In this document: piece after piece, positions 6,549 through 14,607 of the stretch | Position numbering within the stretch: position 1 is the stretch's first letter | How the letters are laid out: every line of letters begins with the position of its first letter | Source: an uncultured Prevotella sp. | GTDB taxonomy: Bacteria > Bacteroidota > Bacteroidia > Bacteroidales > Bacteroidaceae | Assembly (NCBI GenBank): GCA_934230115.1 | Contig: CAKQEI010000038.1 | Span: forward strand, 1-24,559 | Direction: 5' to 3' | Length of the DNA: 24,559 nucleotides | The notes under the pieces: generated by a model | What the model saw: only the letters and a program-made list of their open reading frames with translations | The model's database searches: none | Told to the model about the DNA's origin: nothing | Program-made: the position numbers and the translations under genes

Positions 6549-7547
6549 ATGAAACCTGAAACCTTAAACCAACCTTCAGATGCAAACAAGCCTACGGCTC
6601 GTATATGCGTGGTGATTCCATGCTACAACGAGGAGGAGGTGTTGCCGTGGGCTATGGACAAGCTCCAGACTATGCTCCAAAGACTTAAGCGGGAGACTGG
6701 GGCCTACGGCTCGCTGCTGCTCGTAGACGACGGCAGCCGCGACCACACATGGCAGCTCATAGAGCAATTCGCCGCACAACACTCCAATGTGTCGGGCATA
6801 AAGCTCTCGCACAACGAGGGCCACCAGGGCGCATTGTGGGCTGGTATGCAGGAGAGTCTTGAGATATGCGACGCTATGGTGTCGATAGACGCCGACTTGC
6901 AGGACGACGAGAACACTATCATCGACATGACACGACAGTTTCTCTCGGGTTGCGACATAGTGTACGGAGTGCGCAAGGAGCGCAAGACCGACACATGGTT
7001 CAAGCGCATGACGGCTCTCACGTTCTACAGAATAATGCAGACTGCCGACCCGGAGATTATCTACAACCATGCCGACTTCCGACTGATGAGCAACCGCACG
7101 GTAAGGGCTCTGATGCAATATCCCGAGCGCAACATGTTTCTGCGAGGCATGGTGAGACAGTTGGGATTCAGCGAGGGCTACGTCTACTACAACCGCACGG
7201 CACGCACGGCAGGTGAGTCGAAGTATCCGTTCACCAAGATGCTTTCGTTCTCCATCGACGGCATCACGTCGTTCTCTACCGCCCCGCTCAAGTTCATCAC
7301 CTTCGCCGGACTCACCATGACGCTCATCTCCATGCTCATCATCATCTACGGACTCTTCGAGCATTTCATGGGCAAGACCATAGTGGGATGGACCTCGCTC
7401 ATGGTGTCTATGTGGTTCATAGGCGGAGTGATAACTACCGGAGTGGGCATAGTGGGCATGTATATAGGCAAAATCTACACAGAGGTGAAACGCCGCCCAA
7501 GATATTTTGTAGACAGAAAGGTGGGGTTTAAAGTGAGTAAAGAATAA
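6549..7547 (+). CDS. Family-2 glycosyltransferase with two C-terminal membrane helices
   Basis: A 332-residue protein of the GtrB/ArnC/DPM1-like group, which transfers a sugar from a nucleotide sugar to undecaprenyl phosphate at the inner face of the cytoplasmic membrane. The GT-A fold is visible: VVIPCYNEEE (21-30), LLLVDDGSRD (56-65), and the metal-binding SIDADLQDDE (112-121). Two hydrophobic helices follow at about 243-268 and 278-300, then a short basic tail (KRRPRYFVDRKVGFK). The lipid-linked sugar product could feed O-antigen, glycan or lipid A modification, but no partner gene is beside it, so the substrate cannot be named. It starts 18 bp after the helicase gene and is probably in the same transcript. 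Confidence 0.9.
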   Translation: MKPETLNQPSDANKPTARICVVIPCYNEEEVLPWAMDKLQTMLQRLKRETGAYGSLLLVDDGSRDHTWQLIEQFAAQHSNVSGIKLSHNEGHQGALWAGMQESLEICDAMVSIDADLQDDENTIIDMTRQFLSGCDIVYGVRKERKTDTWFKRMTALTFYRIMQTADPEIIYNHADFRLMSNRTVRALMQYPERNMFLRGMVRQLGFSEGYVYYNRTARTAGESKYPFTKMLSFSIDGITSFSTAPLKFITFAGLTMTLISMLIIIYGLFEHFMGKTIVGWTSLMVSMWFIGGVITTGVGIVGMYIGKIYTEVKRRPRYFVDRKVGFKVSKE

Positions 7548-7585
7548 AGCAACAATCAACTAAAACATTATTATATATACAAACA

Positions 7586-8242
7586 ATGGAAATTATAGAT
7601 TTCAGCAAGTCAAACTCCATCATCAACAAGTATATGGCGGAGATGCGCGACAAGGACTATCAGAAAAACCGTCTGCTGTTCCGCAACAACATCATGCGTG
7701 TGGGCGAGCTTATTGCCTACGAGCTTAGCAAGACTTTCGACTACGAGGAGCGCGACATACAGACTCCACTTGGCGTGGCCAAGGTGAACGTGCCTACCGA
7801 CAAACTCGTGCTTGGCACCATCTTCCGTGCCGGACTGCCCTTCCACCAGGGATTCCTCAACATCTTCGACCACGCAGGCAACGCCTTCGTCTCAGCCTAC
7901 CGCGAGTATGAGGATGCCGAGCATACCAAGGTGGGTATACACGTGGAGTATCTCGCCACACCCGACCTCAACGATGCCACCCTGCTCATCGTTGACCCTA
8001 TGCTCGCCACAGGCGGTTCTATGGAAATGGGCTACAAGGCTTTGCTCACCAAGGGAAATCCCAAGAAGGTGCACGTGGTGTGCGTGATGGCTTCGCCTGA
8101 GGGCATAGAGCATATACGCAAGACATTCCCCGAGGACACCACTATCTGGTGTGCGGCAGTAGATCCAGGACTCAACGAGCACAAATATATCGTGCCAGGC
8201 TTTGGCGATGCGGGCGACTTGTGCTACGGAGGAAAGATCTAA
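7586..8242 (+). CDS. upp: Uracil phosphoribosyltransferase (pyrimidine salvage)
   Basis: It converts uracil and PRPP to UMP in the cytoplasm. The 218-residue protein has the PRPP-binding loop LLIVDPMLATGGSM (133-146) and the uracil-binding C-terminal segment GFGDAGDLCYGG near its end, both hallmarks of bacterial UPRTase. Length is slightly above the usual 208-210, from a longer N-terminus that includes MEIIDFSKSN. ATG 7586 is chosen because it sits after an A/T-rich leader with no better candidate. It lies 38 bp after the glycosyltransferase gene and is followed by two hairpins, making it the likely last gene of the folP-to-upp cluster. Confidence 0.95.
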   Translation: MEIIDFSKSNSIINKYMAEMRDKDYQKNRLLFRNNIMRVGELIAYELSKTFDYEERDIQTPLGVAKVNVPTDKLVLGTIFRAGLPFHQGFLNIFDHAGNAFVSAYREYEDAEHTKVGIHVEYLATPDLNDATLLIVDPMLATGGSMEMGYKALLTKGNPKKVHVVCVMASPEGIEHIRKTFPEDTTIWCAAVDPGLNEHKYIVPGFGDAGDLCYGGKI

Positions 8243-8331
8243 GTTCTGCTTTTGCAGAACCGATAATAAAACAATAAGGAAGACTGTCGAGAGCTTGCTC
8301 TCGTTAGGTCTTCCTTATTGTTTTATTATCG
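8243..8331. terminator. Double hairpin between convergent genes, bidirectional terminator
   Basis: A small perfect hairpin, gttctgc-tttt-gcagaac (8243-8260), starts at the base after the upp stop. It is followed by a 24-bp perfect inverted repeat (8261-8284 with 8308-8331) that encloses a further cgagag/ctctcg hairpin (8288-8303). T-rich tracts within both arms suit termination of upp on plus and of the Na/Pi transporter on minus. Confidence 0.8.
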
Positions 8332-8427
8332 AAACCCGAAGAATGAGGGTTTTGCCCACAATCGGGTGTTTTTAATGTTTTTGTCAAAGCCCTACCCTAT
8401 AACATATAAGGCAAAGCATCAAGAGTA

Positions 8428-10122
8428 TTATGCCTCGCGCTGGCGTGTTCCCATGCGGGCCTCAACAACATTCACTACATAGTCGCCAAGTTTCTCACAT
8501 TCAGAGACAATGTCCATGTACATTGTGCCGATGGCATAGGTGTACTTATGGTCGTTGACATCGTTGATGTTCTGCGAGCGCAACTGGTTGCGGTAGTTGT
8601 TGATCTCGTTCTCCACGTTGAACGAGCGGTTGACGTCGAGATTGTCGCGACGACCGGTGAGCATCACGTTCATCTGAGTGAGCGAGTCGTCGGTAAGCTC
8701 GAACATCTGATGCAGATGCTCATACTGCTGTTCGGTGAAGTCCTCCTTGCCCTTGAGCTTGCGGCTGATGGTGCGGGCGATGTTGAAGCAAGAGTCGCCA
8801 ATCGACTCAATCTCCGAAATCTCGCGGAGCATGGCGCGAATCTTAGCCTTGGTGTCGTCGGAAAGGTGAGCGTCAGACACATTGTCCAGATAGTTGGCAA
8901 TCTCAATCTCCATGTTGTCGGAAATGCTCTCATACTTCTCGATGCGCGAATAGAGCTTTGTGAACGCAGCATCGTCCTTCACTCCAAGCAGCTCTCTCAC
9001 CATGCCAAACATACGCTGTATGCGCTCTGCAAACGACTGAATCTCCTTCTGTGCCTCAAGCACAGAGAGCTCCGGAGTCTTCATGATAGAAGTGCCACCG
9101 ATATAGCGCAGGCGGAAGTCGTCCTCGTCTTTCTTGGCAGAAGGCTTGATGACGTAGCACACGAAACGCTCCATCTGAGGAATGAGCCAGATAAGGATGG
9201 TTGTGTTGCACACGTTGAAGGTTGTGTGGAAGGCGGCAAGCACCACCGAGAGACGGGTTGCGTCAATATGGTCGGCATGAGGGTCGACGCCCACAAAACC
9301 ACACACCATATCAATAAACGGATAGAAGATGCAGAGCACCCATATCACACCAAACACATTGAACGTGAGGTGGGCAAGGGCAGCACGGCGTGCCTGGGTG
9401 TTGGCTCCCATGGCAGCAATGTTAGAGGTGATGGTTGTACCGATGTTCTCGCCAAGCACCAAGGCAATACCCATATATATAGGTAGCACACCGCTGGAGC
9501 AGAGCACCATGGTGATGGCCATGAGCGCGGCAGACGACTGCATACAGAACGTGAGCACGGTGCCTATGCCAAGGAATGAGAATATGGTGATGTAGCTGTC
9601 TTTATCGAACGAAGAGAAGAAATCGATAACCATCTGGTTATGGCTGAGGTCCATTTCCTTGCCAGTAGCTCCGAGCGTGGAAATGGCGAAGAACATAAAC
9701 GCTACACCAAAGAGGAAATCGCCTATGTAGCGTTGTTTCTTACGATAAATAAGCAATAATGCAATAAAGAATACGGGGAACACGATGTTCGCCATATTAA
9801 ACGAGAAGCCGAGCGTCATAATCCATGCCGTGAACGTGGTACCGATATTGGCACCCATAATCACAGATATGGCCTGCGCAAGGGTTAGCAGTCCGGCGTT
9901 GACAAAGGATACAGTCATCACCGTCGTTGCAGTCGACGACTGCACCGATGCTGTTACGAACATACCGGTCAAGAGACCGGTAAAGCGGTTGGTAGTCATT
10001 GCTCCGAGGATGTGGCGAAGCTGCGAGCCTGCCATCTTCTGGAGTGCCTCACTCATCACCTTCATACCGTAGATGAGCAGAGCTAATGATCCGATAATTT
10101 TAAAAAAAATCCAAATCGACAT
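8428..10122 (-). CDS. Na/Pi-cotransporter family protein with PhoU-like C-terminus
   Basis: A 564-residue inner-membrane protein. Two internally repeated Na/Pi-cotransporter units are visible, each with the QSS signature (VQSSTATTVM from residue 60, MQSSAALMAI from 194) and a G-x-N-I-G-T-T motif (GANIGTT 90-96, GENIGTT 224-230), as in NptA/SLC34-type phosphate carriers. About eight or nine hydrophobic helices run to about residue 325. The soluble part at about 360-560 is helical and PhoU-like. The expected role is sodium-coupled phosphate uptake, possibly gated by the PhoU-like domain, but transport has been shown for few bacterial members. It is a single-gene unit, convergent with upp and divergent from the nucleoside kinase gene. 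Confidence 0.92.
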   Translation of the reverse strand: MSIWIFFKIIGSLALLIYGMKVMSEALQKMAGSQLRHILGAMTTNRFTGLLTGMFVTASVQSSTATTVMTVSFVNAGLLTLAQAISVIMGANIGTTFTAWIMTLGFSFNMANIVFPVFFIALLLIYRKKQRYIGDFLFGVAFMFFAISTLGATGKEMDLSHNQMVIDFFSSFDKDSYITIFSFLGIGTVLTFCMQSSAALMAITMVLCSSGVLPIYMGIALVLGENIGTTITSNIAAMGANTQARRAALAHLTFNVFGVIWVLCIFYPFIDMVCGFVGVDPHADHIDATRLSVVLAAFHTTFNVCNTTILIWLIPQMERFVCYVIKPSAKKDEDDFRLRYIGGTSIMKTPELSVLEAQKEIQSFAERIQRMFGMVRELLGVKDDAAFTKLYSRIEKYESISDNMEIEIANYLDNVSDAHLSDDTKAKIRAMLREISEIESIGDSCFNIARTISRKLKGKEDFTEQQYEHLHQMFELTDDSLTQMNVMLTGRRDNLDVNRSFNVENEINNYRNQLRSQNINDVNDHKYTYAIGTMYMDIVSECEKLGDYVVNVVEARMGTRQREA

Positions 10123-10146
10123 ATTTTAATATAAATTTATGTGGCG

Positions 10147-10181
10147 TTATTGCGCTTTGTGTCGAAAACGGAGTATCTTTG
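10147..10181 (+). promoter_or_regulatory. Promoter of the TGS/uridine-kinase gene
   Basis: TTATTG (10147-10152), a 21-bp spacer and TATCTTTG (10174-10181), an exact TAnnTTTG. The transcript would have a leader of about 85 nt. Confidence 0.6.
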
Positions 10182-10273
10182 CCCACGGGATTGGGTATCA
10201 AGACTAAAGCATCTGTCTCTATCCCTTTCCGCCAACTACCTTTATAGAGTATTAACCCTTAAACGTAACCATA

Positions 10274-11935
10274 ATGAAACAGTTGATACAAATCCGTTGC
10301 AAAAATAATAAAAAAACTTTAAAAGTCGAAACAGGAAGTACACTTTCTGACATTTTTGGCAATTTAAATTTTCACATGACCTTTCCGCCTATCAGCGCCA
10401 AGGTAAATAACAAGGTTGAGGGTATGCACTACCGCGTGTACAACTCCAAGGACGTGGAGTTTCTCGACGTGCGCACTCCGTCTGGCTCACGTGCCTACAC
10501 ACGCACATTATTCTTCGTGCTGTGCAAGGCTGTGCACAAGCTCTTTCCTGGCTGCGAGGTTGTAATAGACATTCCCGTGAGCAACGGCTACTATTGCGAC
10601 TTGCGCCTGGGCCGCCCCGTCACTACAGCCGATGCCGACGCTATACGCGCCGAGATGCAAAACATTATCAACCGTGCCATTCCAATACGCCGCCATGAAG
10701 TGCCAACCGAGGAAGCCATAGACATGTTCGAGAAATACGGCTACCACGACAAGGCTCTGCTCCTGCGCACAACGGGCAAGCTATATACATTATATTATGA
10801 TATTAACGGCTACGTGGACTATTTCTACGGCACTATGCTCACCAACACATCCCAACTGACACTCTTCGGACTGGAGAAATACTACGACGGACTCTTGCTG
10901 CGCATACCCTCGCTCGACAACCCAACACAACTGGGCAAACTCATTCGCCAGGACAAGATGTTCGAGATATTCCAGGAGCACCACCGCTGGCAGCGACTCC
11001 TTGGCATGTCTACCGTGGGCATGTTCAACGAGGCTGTGAGCCAAGGCCACGCCACGGAGATTATAAATGTGGCAGAGGCTCTGCAAGAAAAGAAGATAGC
11101 AAACATAGCCGAGGACATAGCCCAAAGACAAAGAGTGAAGATGGTGCTCATAGCCGGACCATCGTCATCGGGCAAGACCACAACATGCAAGCGACTTTCC
11201 ATACAGCTTGTGTGCAACGGCATACGGCCTGTGCCAATATCACTCGACGACTATTTTGTCGACCGCGAACTCACGCCACGCGACGAGAAGGGCGACTACG
11301 ACTTCGAGTCGATACGCGCCCTGAACCTCGAACTCCTCAACAAGCAACTCATGCAGTTGTTCAAGGGCGAAGAGGTGGAGTTGCCAAAGTACAACTTCAT
11401 CAAGGGCAAGAGCGAGCCGAGCGGAGTGAAGATGCGCATGCACCCCAACGACGTGCTTGTGGTGGAAGGCATACACGCACTCAACCCCGAGCTTACGGCA
11501 CAGATACCCGACGAACTGAAATATCGTGTCTATGCGTCAGCCCTCACCACAATACTTCTCGACGACCACAACTATATCCCCACTACCGACAACCGACTGC
11601 TCAGACGCATCATACGCGACGACAAGCAGCGAGGATGCTCGGCACAGACCACCATACACCGCTGGGCATCCGTGAGAGCCGGAGAGAACAAATGGATATT
11701 CCCATTCCAGGAGAATGCCGACACTATGTTCAACACGGCTATGATATACGAGCTGTCGGCAATAAAAACACAGGCAGAACCACTTCTGGAGCGAGTGCCC
11801 GAAAACTGCGACGAATATGCCGAGGCCTACCGATTGCGCAAGTTCCTAAGCTATTTCGCCTCAATCGACCACTCTGTACTGCCACCAACCTCATTGCTCA
11901 GAGAGTTCCTTGGCGGCAGCTCATTCACATACTAA
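10274..11935 (+). CDS. TGS/ThrRS-like domain fused to a uridine kinase-type nucleoside kinase
   Basis: A 553-residue fusion, widely annotated as nucleoside kinase. Residues 1-65 look like a ubiquitin-like TGS domain, and about 70-180 resemble the second additional (editing) domain of threonyl-tRNA synthetase (SRAYTRTLFFVLCKAVHKLFPG and YYCDLRLGRP region). In that stretch the usual H-x3-H metal pair is not intact (C-K-A-V-H). The C-terminal half is a P-loop kinase: Walker A GPSSSGKTT (295-303), SLDDYF, and the DHNYIPTTDNRLLRRIIRDD segment typical of uridine kinases. The kinase half would phosphorylate uridine/cytidine; the role of the tRNA-synthetase-like half is not known to me. It has its own promoter. 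The downstream pckA is separate. Confidence 0.88.
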   Translation: MKQLIQIRCKNNKKTLKVETGSTLSDIFGNLNFHMTFPPISAKVNNKVEGMHYRVYNSKDVEFLDVRTPSGSRAYTRTLFFVLCKAVHKLFPGCEVVIDIPVSNGYYCDLRLGRPVTTADADAIRAEMQNIINRAIPIRRHEVPTEEAIDMFEKYGYHDKALLLRTTGKLYTLYYDINGYVDYFYGTMLTNTSQLTLFGLEKYYDGLLLRIPSLDNPTQLGKLIRQDKMFEIFQEHHRWQRLLGMSTVGMFNEAVSQGHATEIINVAEALQEKKIANIAEDIAQRQRVKMVLIAGPSSSGKTTTCKRLSIQLVCNGIRPVPISLDDYFVDRELTPRDEKGDYDFESIRALNLELLNKQLMQLFKGEEVELPKYNFIKGKSEPSGVKMRMHPNDVLVVEGIHALNPELTAQIPDELKYRVYASALTTILLDDHNYIPTTDNRLLRRIIRDDKQRGCSAQTTIHRWASVRAGENKWIFPFQENADTMFNTAMIYELSAIKTQAEPLLERVPENCDEYAEAYRLRKFLSYFASIDHSVLPPTSLLREFLGGSSFTY

Positions 11936-12063
11936 TGAGTGGAAGAAAGAAAATAATCACGCAAAATTGCCACATCTAAGTAGCAAACCGCATACGGATG
12001 AAAGAATTTCCGATATTTTAACATAAAAAAGATTGCGACAATGCAAATTTTGTACGCAAAGAA

Positions 12064-12095
12064 TATTGTTATCTTGTAGTTTTTTCATAACTTTG
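12064..12095 (+). promoter_or_regulatory. Promoter of pckA
   Basis: TATTG (12064-12068), a 19-bp spacer and TAACTTTG (12088-12095), an exact TAnnTTTG. Transcription starting near 12102 gives a leader of about 160 nt. Confidence 0.7.
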
Positions 12096-12101
12096 CGGTG
12101 G

Positions 12102-12265
12102 TAATAAAAAGGAGCGGCAAACAAGCCGAGCCCGATTACACCTATTTATATAATAAGACAATGAAAGTCGCCTGGACAGAAACGACGGCCCCGATCAGGC
12201 AATAGCGGAGTCAGGCCTACGGAAGTTGATCTATAATTCACATCTAAATATTATTTTTACAAAAA
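12102..12265 (+). promoter_or_regulatory. Long structured pckA leader with a 14-codon upstream ORF
   Basis: The leader holds a CGGC/GCCG hairpin (12115-12128). It also has an ATG-to-TAG ORF at 12161-12205 (MKVAWTETTAPIRQ), and GCCTG (12170-12174), which can pair with either of two copies of CAGGC: 12196-12200 inside the small ORF or 12212-12216 just past its stop. This allows alternative folds dependent on ribosome position. I match it to no known riboswitch class; no T-tract terminator is present, so control would be translational if real. Confidence 0.4.
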
Positions 12266-13867
12266 ATGGCAAAGTTAGATTTGACACAGTACGGAATTAC
12301 TGGTTCTACAGTAATCGCTCACAATCCGTCTTATGAGAAGTTGTTCGAAGAGGAAACAAAGGCTGGTCTCGAAGGTTTCGAGGTAGGTCAGCAGACTGAA
12401 CTCGGTGCTGTCAACGTAATGACAGGTATCTACACCGGTCGTTCACCTAAGGACAAGTACATCGTAATGGACGAGAACTCTAAGGACACTGTATGGTGGA
12501 CTACAGAGGAATATAAGAATGACAACCACCCGATGTCTGAAGAGGTTTGGGCAACGGTTAAGGATATCGCCAAGAAGGAGCTTTGCAACAAGAACCTCTA
12601 TGTAGTAGACGGTTTCTGCGGAGCTAACAAGGATACACGTATGGCTGTTCGTTTCATCGTTGAGGTTGCTTGGCAGGCTCACTTTGTAACAAACATGTTC
12701 ATCCGTCCTACAGCTGAGGAGCTTGAGTCTTTCGAGCCTGACTTCGTTGTTTACAACGCATCTAAGGCTAAGGTAGACAACTACAAGGAGCTCGGTCTGC
12801 ACTCAGAGACTTGCGTTGCTTTCAACGTAACTTCTAAGGAGCAGGTTATCATCAACACATGGTACGGTGGTGAGATGAAGAAGGGTATGTTCTCTATGAT
12901 GAACTACTTCCTCCCGCTCAAGGGCATCGCTTCTATGCACTGCTCAGCTAACTGCGACAAGAACGGTGAGAACACAGCTATCTTCTTCGGCCTCTCTGGT
13001 ACAGGTAAGACTACTCTTTCTACCGACCCGAAGCGTCTCCTCATCGGTGATGACGAGCACGGATGGGACGACAACGGCGTATTCAACTTCGAGGGCGGCT
13101 GCTATGCTAAGGTTATCAACCTTGACAAGGAGTCTGAGCCAGACATCTACAACGCAATCCGTCGTGACGCTCTCCTCGAGAACGTAACAGTTGCTGCTGA
13201 TGGCAAGATTGATTTCGCTGATAAGAGCGTAACTGAGAACACTCGTGTTTCTTACCCAATCTTCCACATCAACAACATCCAGCCGGGTTCTTCTGCACCA
13301 GCTGCTAAGCAGGTTATCTTCCTTTCAGCTGACGCATTCGGTGTATTGCCTCCAGTTTCTATCTTGACTCCGGAGCAGACTCAGTACTACTTCCTCTCAG
13401 GCTTCACAGCTAAGTTGGCAGGTACAGAGCGTGGCATCACAGAGCCTACTCCTACATTCTCAGCTTGCTTCGGCCAGGCATTCCTCGAGCTGCACCCGAC
13501 TAAGTATGCTCAGGAGCTCGTTAAGAAGATGGAGAAGAACAACGCTAAGGCTTACCTCGTTAACACTGGTTGGAACGGTACTGGCAAGCGTATCTCTATC
13601 CGCGACACACGTGGTATCATCGACGCTATCTTGAGCGGTGACATCGACAAGGCTCCTACAAAGCAGATTCCGATGTTCGACTTCAAGGTTCCGACAGAGC
13701 TTCCTGGTGTAGCTACTGAGATTCTTGATCCGCGCGACACTTACGCTGAGGCTGCTCAGTGGGAGGAGAAGGCTAAGGACCTCGCTGCTCGCTTCATCAA
13801 GAACTTCGCTAAGTACACAAACAACGAGGCTGGTAAGGCTCTTGTTGCTGCTGGTCCTCAGCTCTAA
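12266..13867 (+). CDS. pckA: ATP-dependent phosphoenolpyruvate carboxykinase
   Basis: It interconverts oxaloacetate plus ATP and PEP plus CO2. In fermentative gut and oral Bacteroidota it typically runs toward oxaloacetate, fixing CO2 on the way to succinate. The 533-residue protein has [11 protein letters not shown] (57-67), the kinase-1a P-loop [11 protein letters not shown] (242-252), the metal-binding [19 protein letters not shown] region (about 261-279) and [10 protein letters not shown] near 445. Length is normal. Codon use differs sharply from its neighbours (strong preference for GCT, GGT, CGT, AAG, TCT), a sign of very high expression rather than transfer. It has a strong promoter, a long leader and its own terminator, so it is monocistronic. 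Confidence 0.97.
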   Translation: MAKLDLTQYGITGSTVIAHNPSYEKLFEEETKAGLEGFEVGQQTELGAVNVMTGIYTGRSPKDKYIVMDENSKDTVWWTTEEYKNDNHPMSEEVWATVKDIAKKELCNKNLYVVDGFCGANKDTRMAVRFIVEVAWQAHFVTNMFIRPTAEELESFEPDFVVYNASKAKVDNYKELGLHSETCVAFNVTSKEQVIINTWYGGEMKKGMFSMMNYFLPLKGIASMHCSANCDKNGENTAIFFGLSGTGKTTLSTDPKRLLIGDDEHGWDDNGVFNFEGGCYAKVINLDKESEPDIYNAIRRDALLENVTVAADGKIDFADKSVTENTRVSYPIFHINNIQPGSSAPAAKQVIFLSADAFGVLPPVSILTPEQTQYYFLSGFTAKLAGTERGITEPTPTFSACFGQAFLELHPTKYAQELVKKMEKNNAKAYLVNTGWNGTGKRISIRDTRGIIDAILSGDIDKAPTKQIPMFDFKVPTELPGVATEILDPRDTYAEAAQWEEKAKDLAARFIKNFAKYTNNEAGKALVAAGPQL

Positions 13868-13894
13868 TCTTTAGACAGAATAAAGACTAAATAA

Positions 13895-13936
13895 AAAAAA
13901 GGTTTGTATCTTTTAATCGGGATACAAACCTTTTTT
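13895..13936. terminator. Bidirectional terminator after pckA
   Basis: A 16-bp perfect inverted repeat (13895-13910 with 13921-13936) with a 10-nt loop and A/T tracts at both ends. It ends the pckA transcript and would also end any minus-strand transcript entering from the right. Confidence 0.9.
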
Positions 13937-14024
13937 AGTTTATTTCATATCGTTGCCATCGGCAGCAGACTACATAATCCGAACAACCCTTTAAAACCTT
14001 TTAAACCCAAAATCTACAATTAAT

Positions 14025-14195
14025 ATGGATTTGCTTTTCACTATTCTGCCCTTTGCAATAGTGTTGTATTGCGTATATAGCATCTACAAAGCGGTTTGTA
14101 TAGGTACAAAAAAAAGGACGACACGAATCACTCGCACCGGCCTCTCAAAGAATAATGTTAACGAATGTTGGTTTTGGACTAAAGCAAAGCCTTAG
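14025..14195 (+). CDS. Possible 56-residue single-helix membrane protein
   Basis: ATG 14025 to TAG 14195. The protein begins MDLLFTILPFAIVLYCVYSI, a plausible membrane helix, followed by a strongly basic tail (TKKRTTRITRTG) and a C-terminal WFWTKAKP. The hydrophobic-then-basic layout fits a small inner-membrane protein with its tail in the cytoplasm. There is no promoter of the usual type ahead and no recognisable family. The 3' end overlaps a region that can fold into a hairpin (14164-14226). It could equally be chance coding in a region producing a minus-strand RNA. Confidence 0.35.
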   Translation: MDLLFTILPFAIVLYCVYSIYKAVCIGTKKRTTRITRTGLSKNNVNECWFWTKAKP

Positions 14196-14321
14196 TAATC
14201 ATTTTCATGACCCCTAGGCCAACATTGCGATAGTTTCAAAATCTAATAACATAATCTTTACCTTAAAATCTATCAAACTACTAACCTAATGAAAAAACAT
14301 TGCATTCTCTCGAACACGTTG

Positions 14322-14352
14322 CAAAGATAGTAATATGTGTGCGACAACACAA
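14322..14352 (-). promoter_or_regulatory. Minus-strand promoter with no protein gene downstream
   Basis: On minus, TTG (14352-14350), a 20-bp spacer and TATCTTTG (14329-14322), an exact TAnnTTTG. A transcript from near 14315 would run leftward to the bidirectional terminator at 13895-13936, about 400 nt, with no long ORF: a candidate non-coding RNA. Confidence 0.45.
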
Positions 14353-14526
14353 GGAAAAAAGCTATTTTTTTTGTTATACCCACAATAAATTGACATACAT
14401 CAAGTGTTTAACATTTACAAACCGACAAAAATGCCTACTTTCATGAAAAAACAACCCAAACATACAATTTTGAGTTAAATCATGAAGTTTTTCGTGTCAA
14501 AATGCGTCTAAATGATAATAAAGCAT

Positions 14527-14534
14527 TACTTTTG
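14527..14534 (+). promoter_or_regulatory. -7 box for the M16 peptidase gene
   Basis: TACTTTTG matches TAnnTTTG, 73 bp before the ATG. No clear -33 element is seen at the right distance. Confidence 0.5.
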
Positions 14535-14607
14535 TAGGGCTTAAGCACTATTTGGACACAAAATCCAAACATCGTGAATATTCTATAAACAAAAAAAACA
14601 TAGTTTC

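Larger units (their letters stand above)
14196..14607. other. Gene-free 412-bp stretch before the M16 peptidase
   Basis: I see no credible protein gene here. It holds the right arm of an interrupted inverted repeat (aatgttgg 14164-14171 with ccaacatt 14219-14226, enclosing an actaa..ttagt hairpin), a minus-strand promoter at 14322-14352 and the plus-strand -7 box of the peptidase at 14527-14534. The rest is A/T-rich without structure that I can name. Confidence 0.5.

Noticed and set aside
12102..12265. pckA leader as a known riboswitch or a tRNA/SRP-like RNA
   Set aside because: I could not match the stems or conserved bases to any class I know; kept only as an unnamed leader.
12266..13867. 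Deviating codon usage of pckA as evidence for horizontal transfer
   Set aside because: The shift is toward codons favoured in highly expressed genes, and the gene is core metabolism with a lineage-typical promoter.
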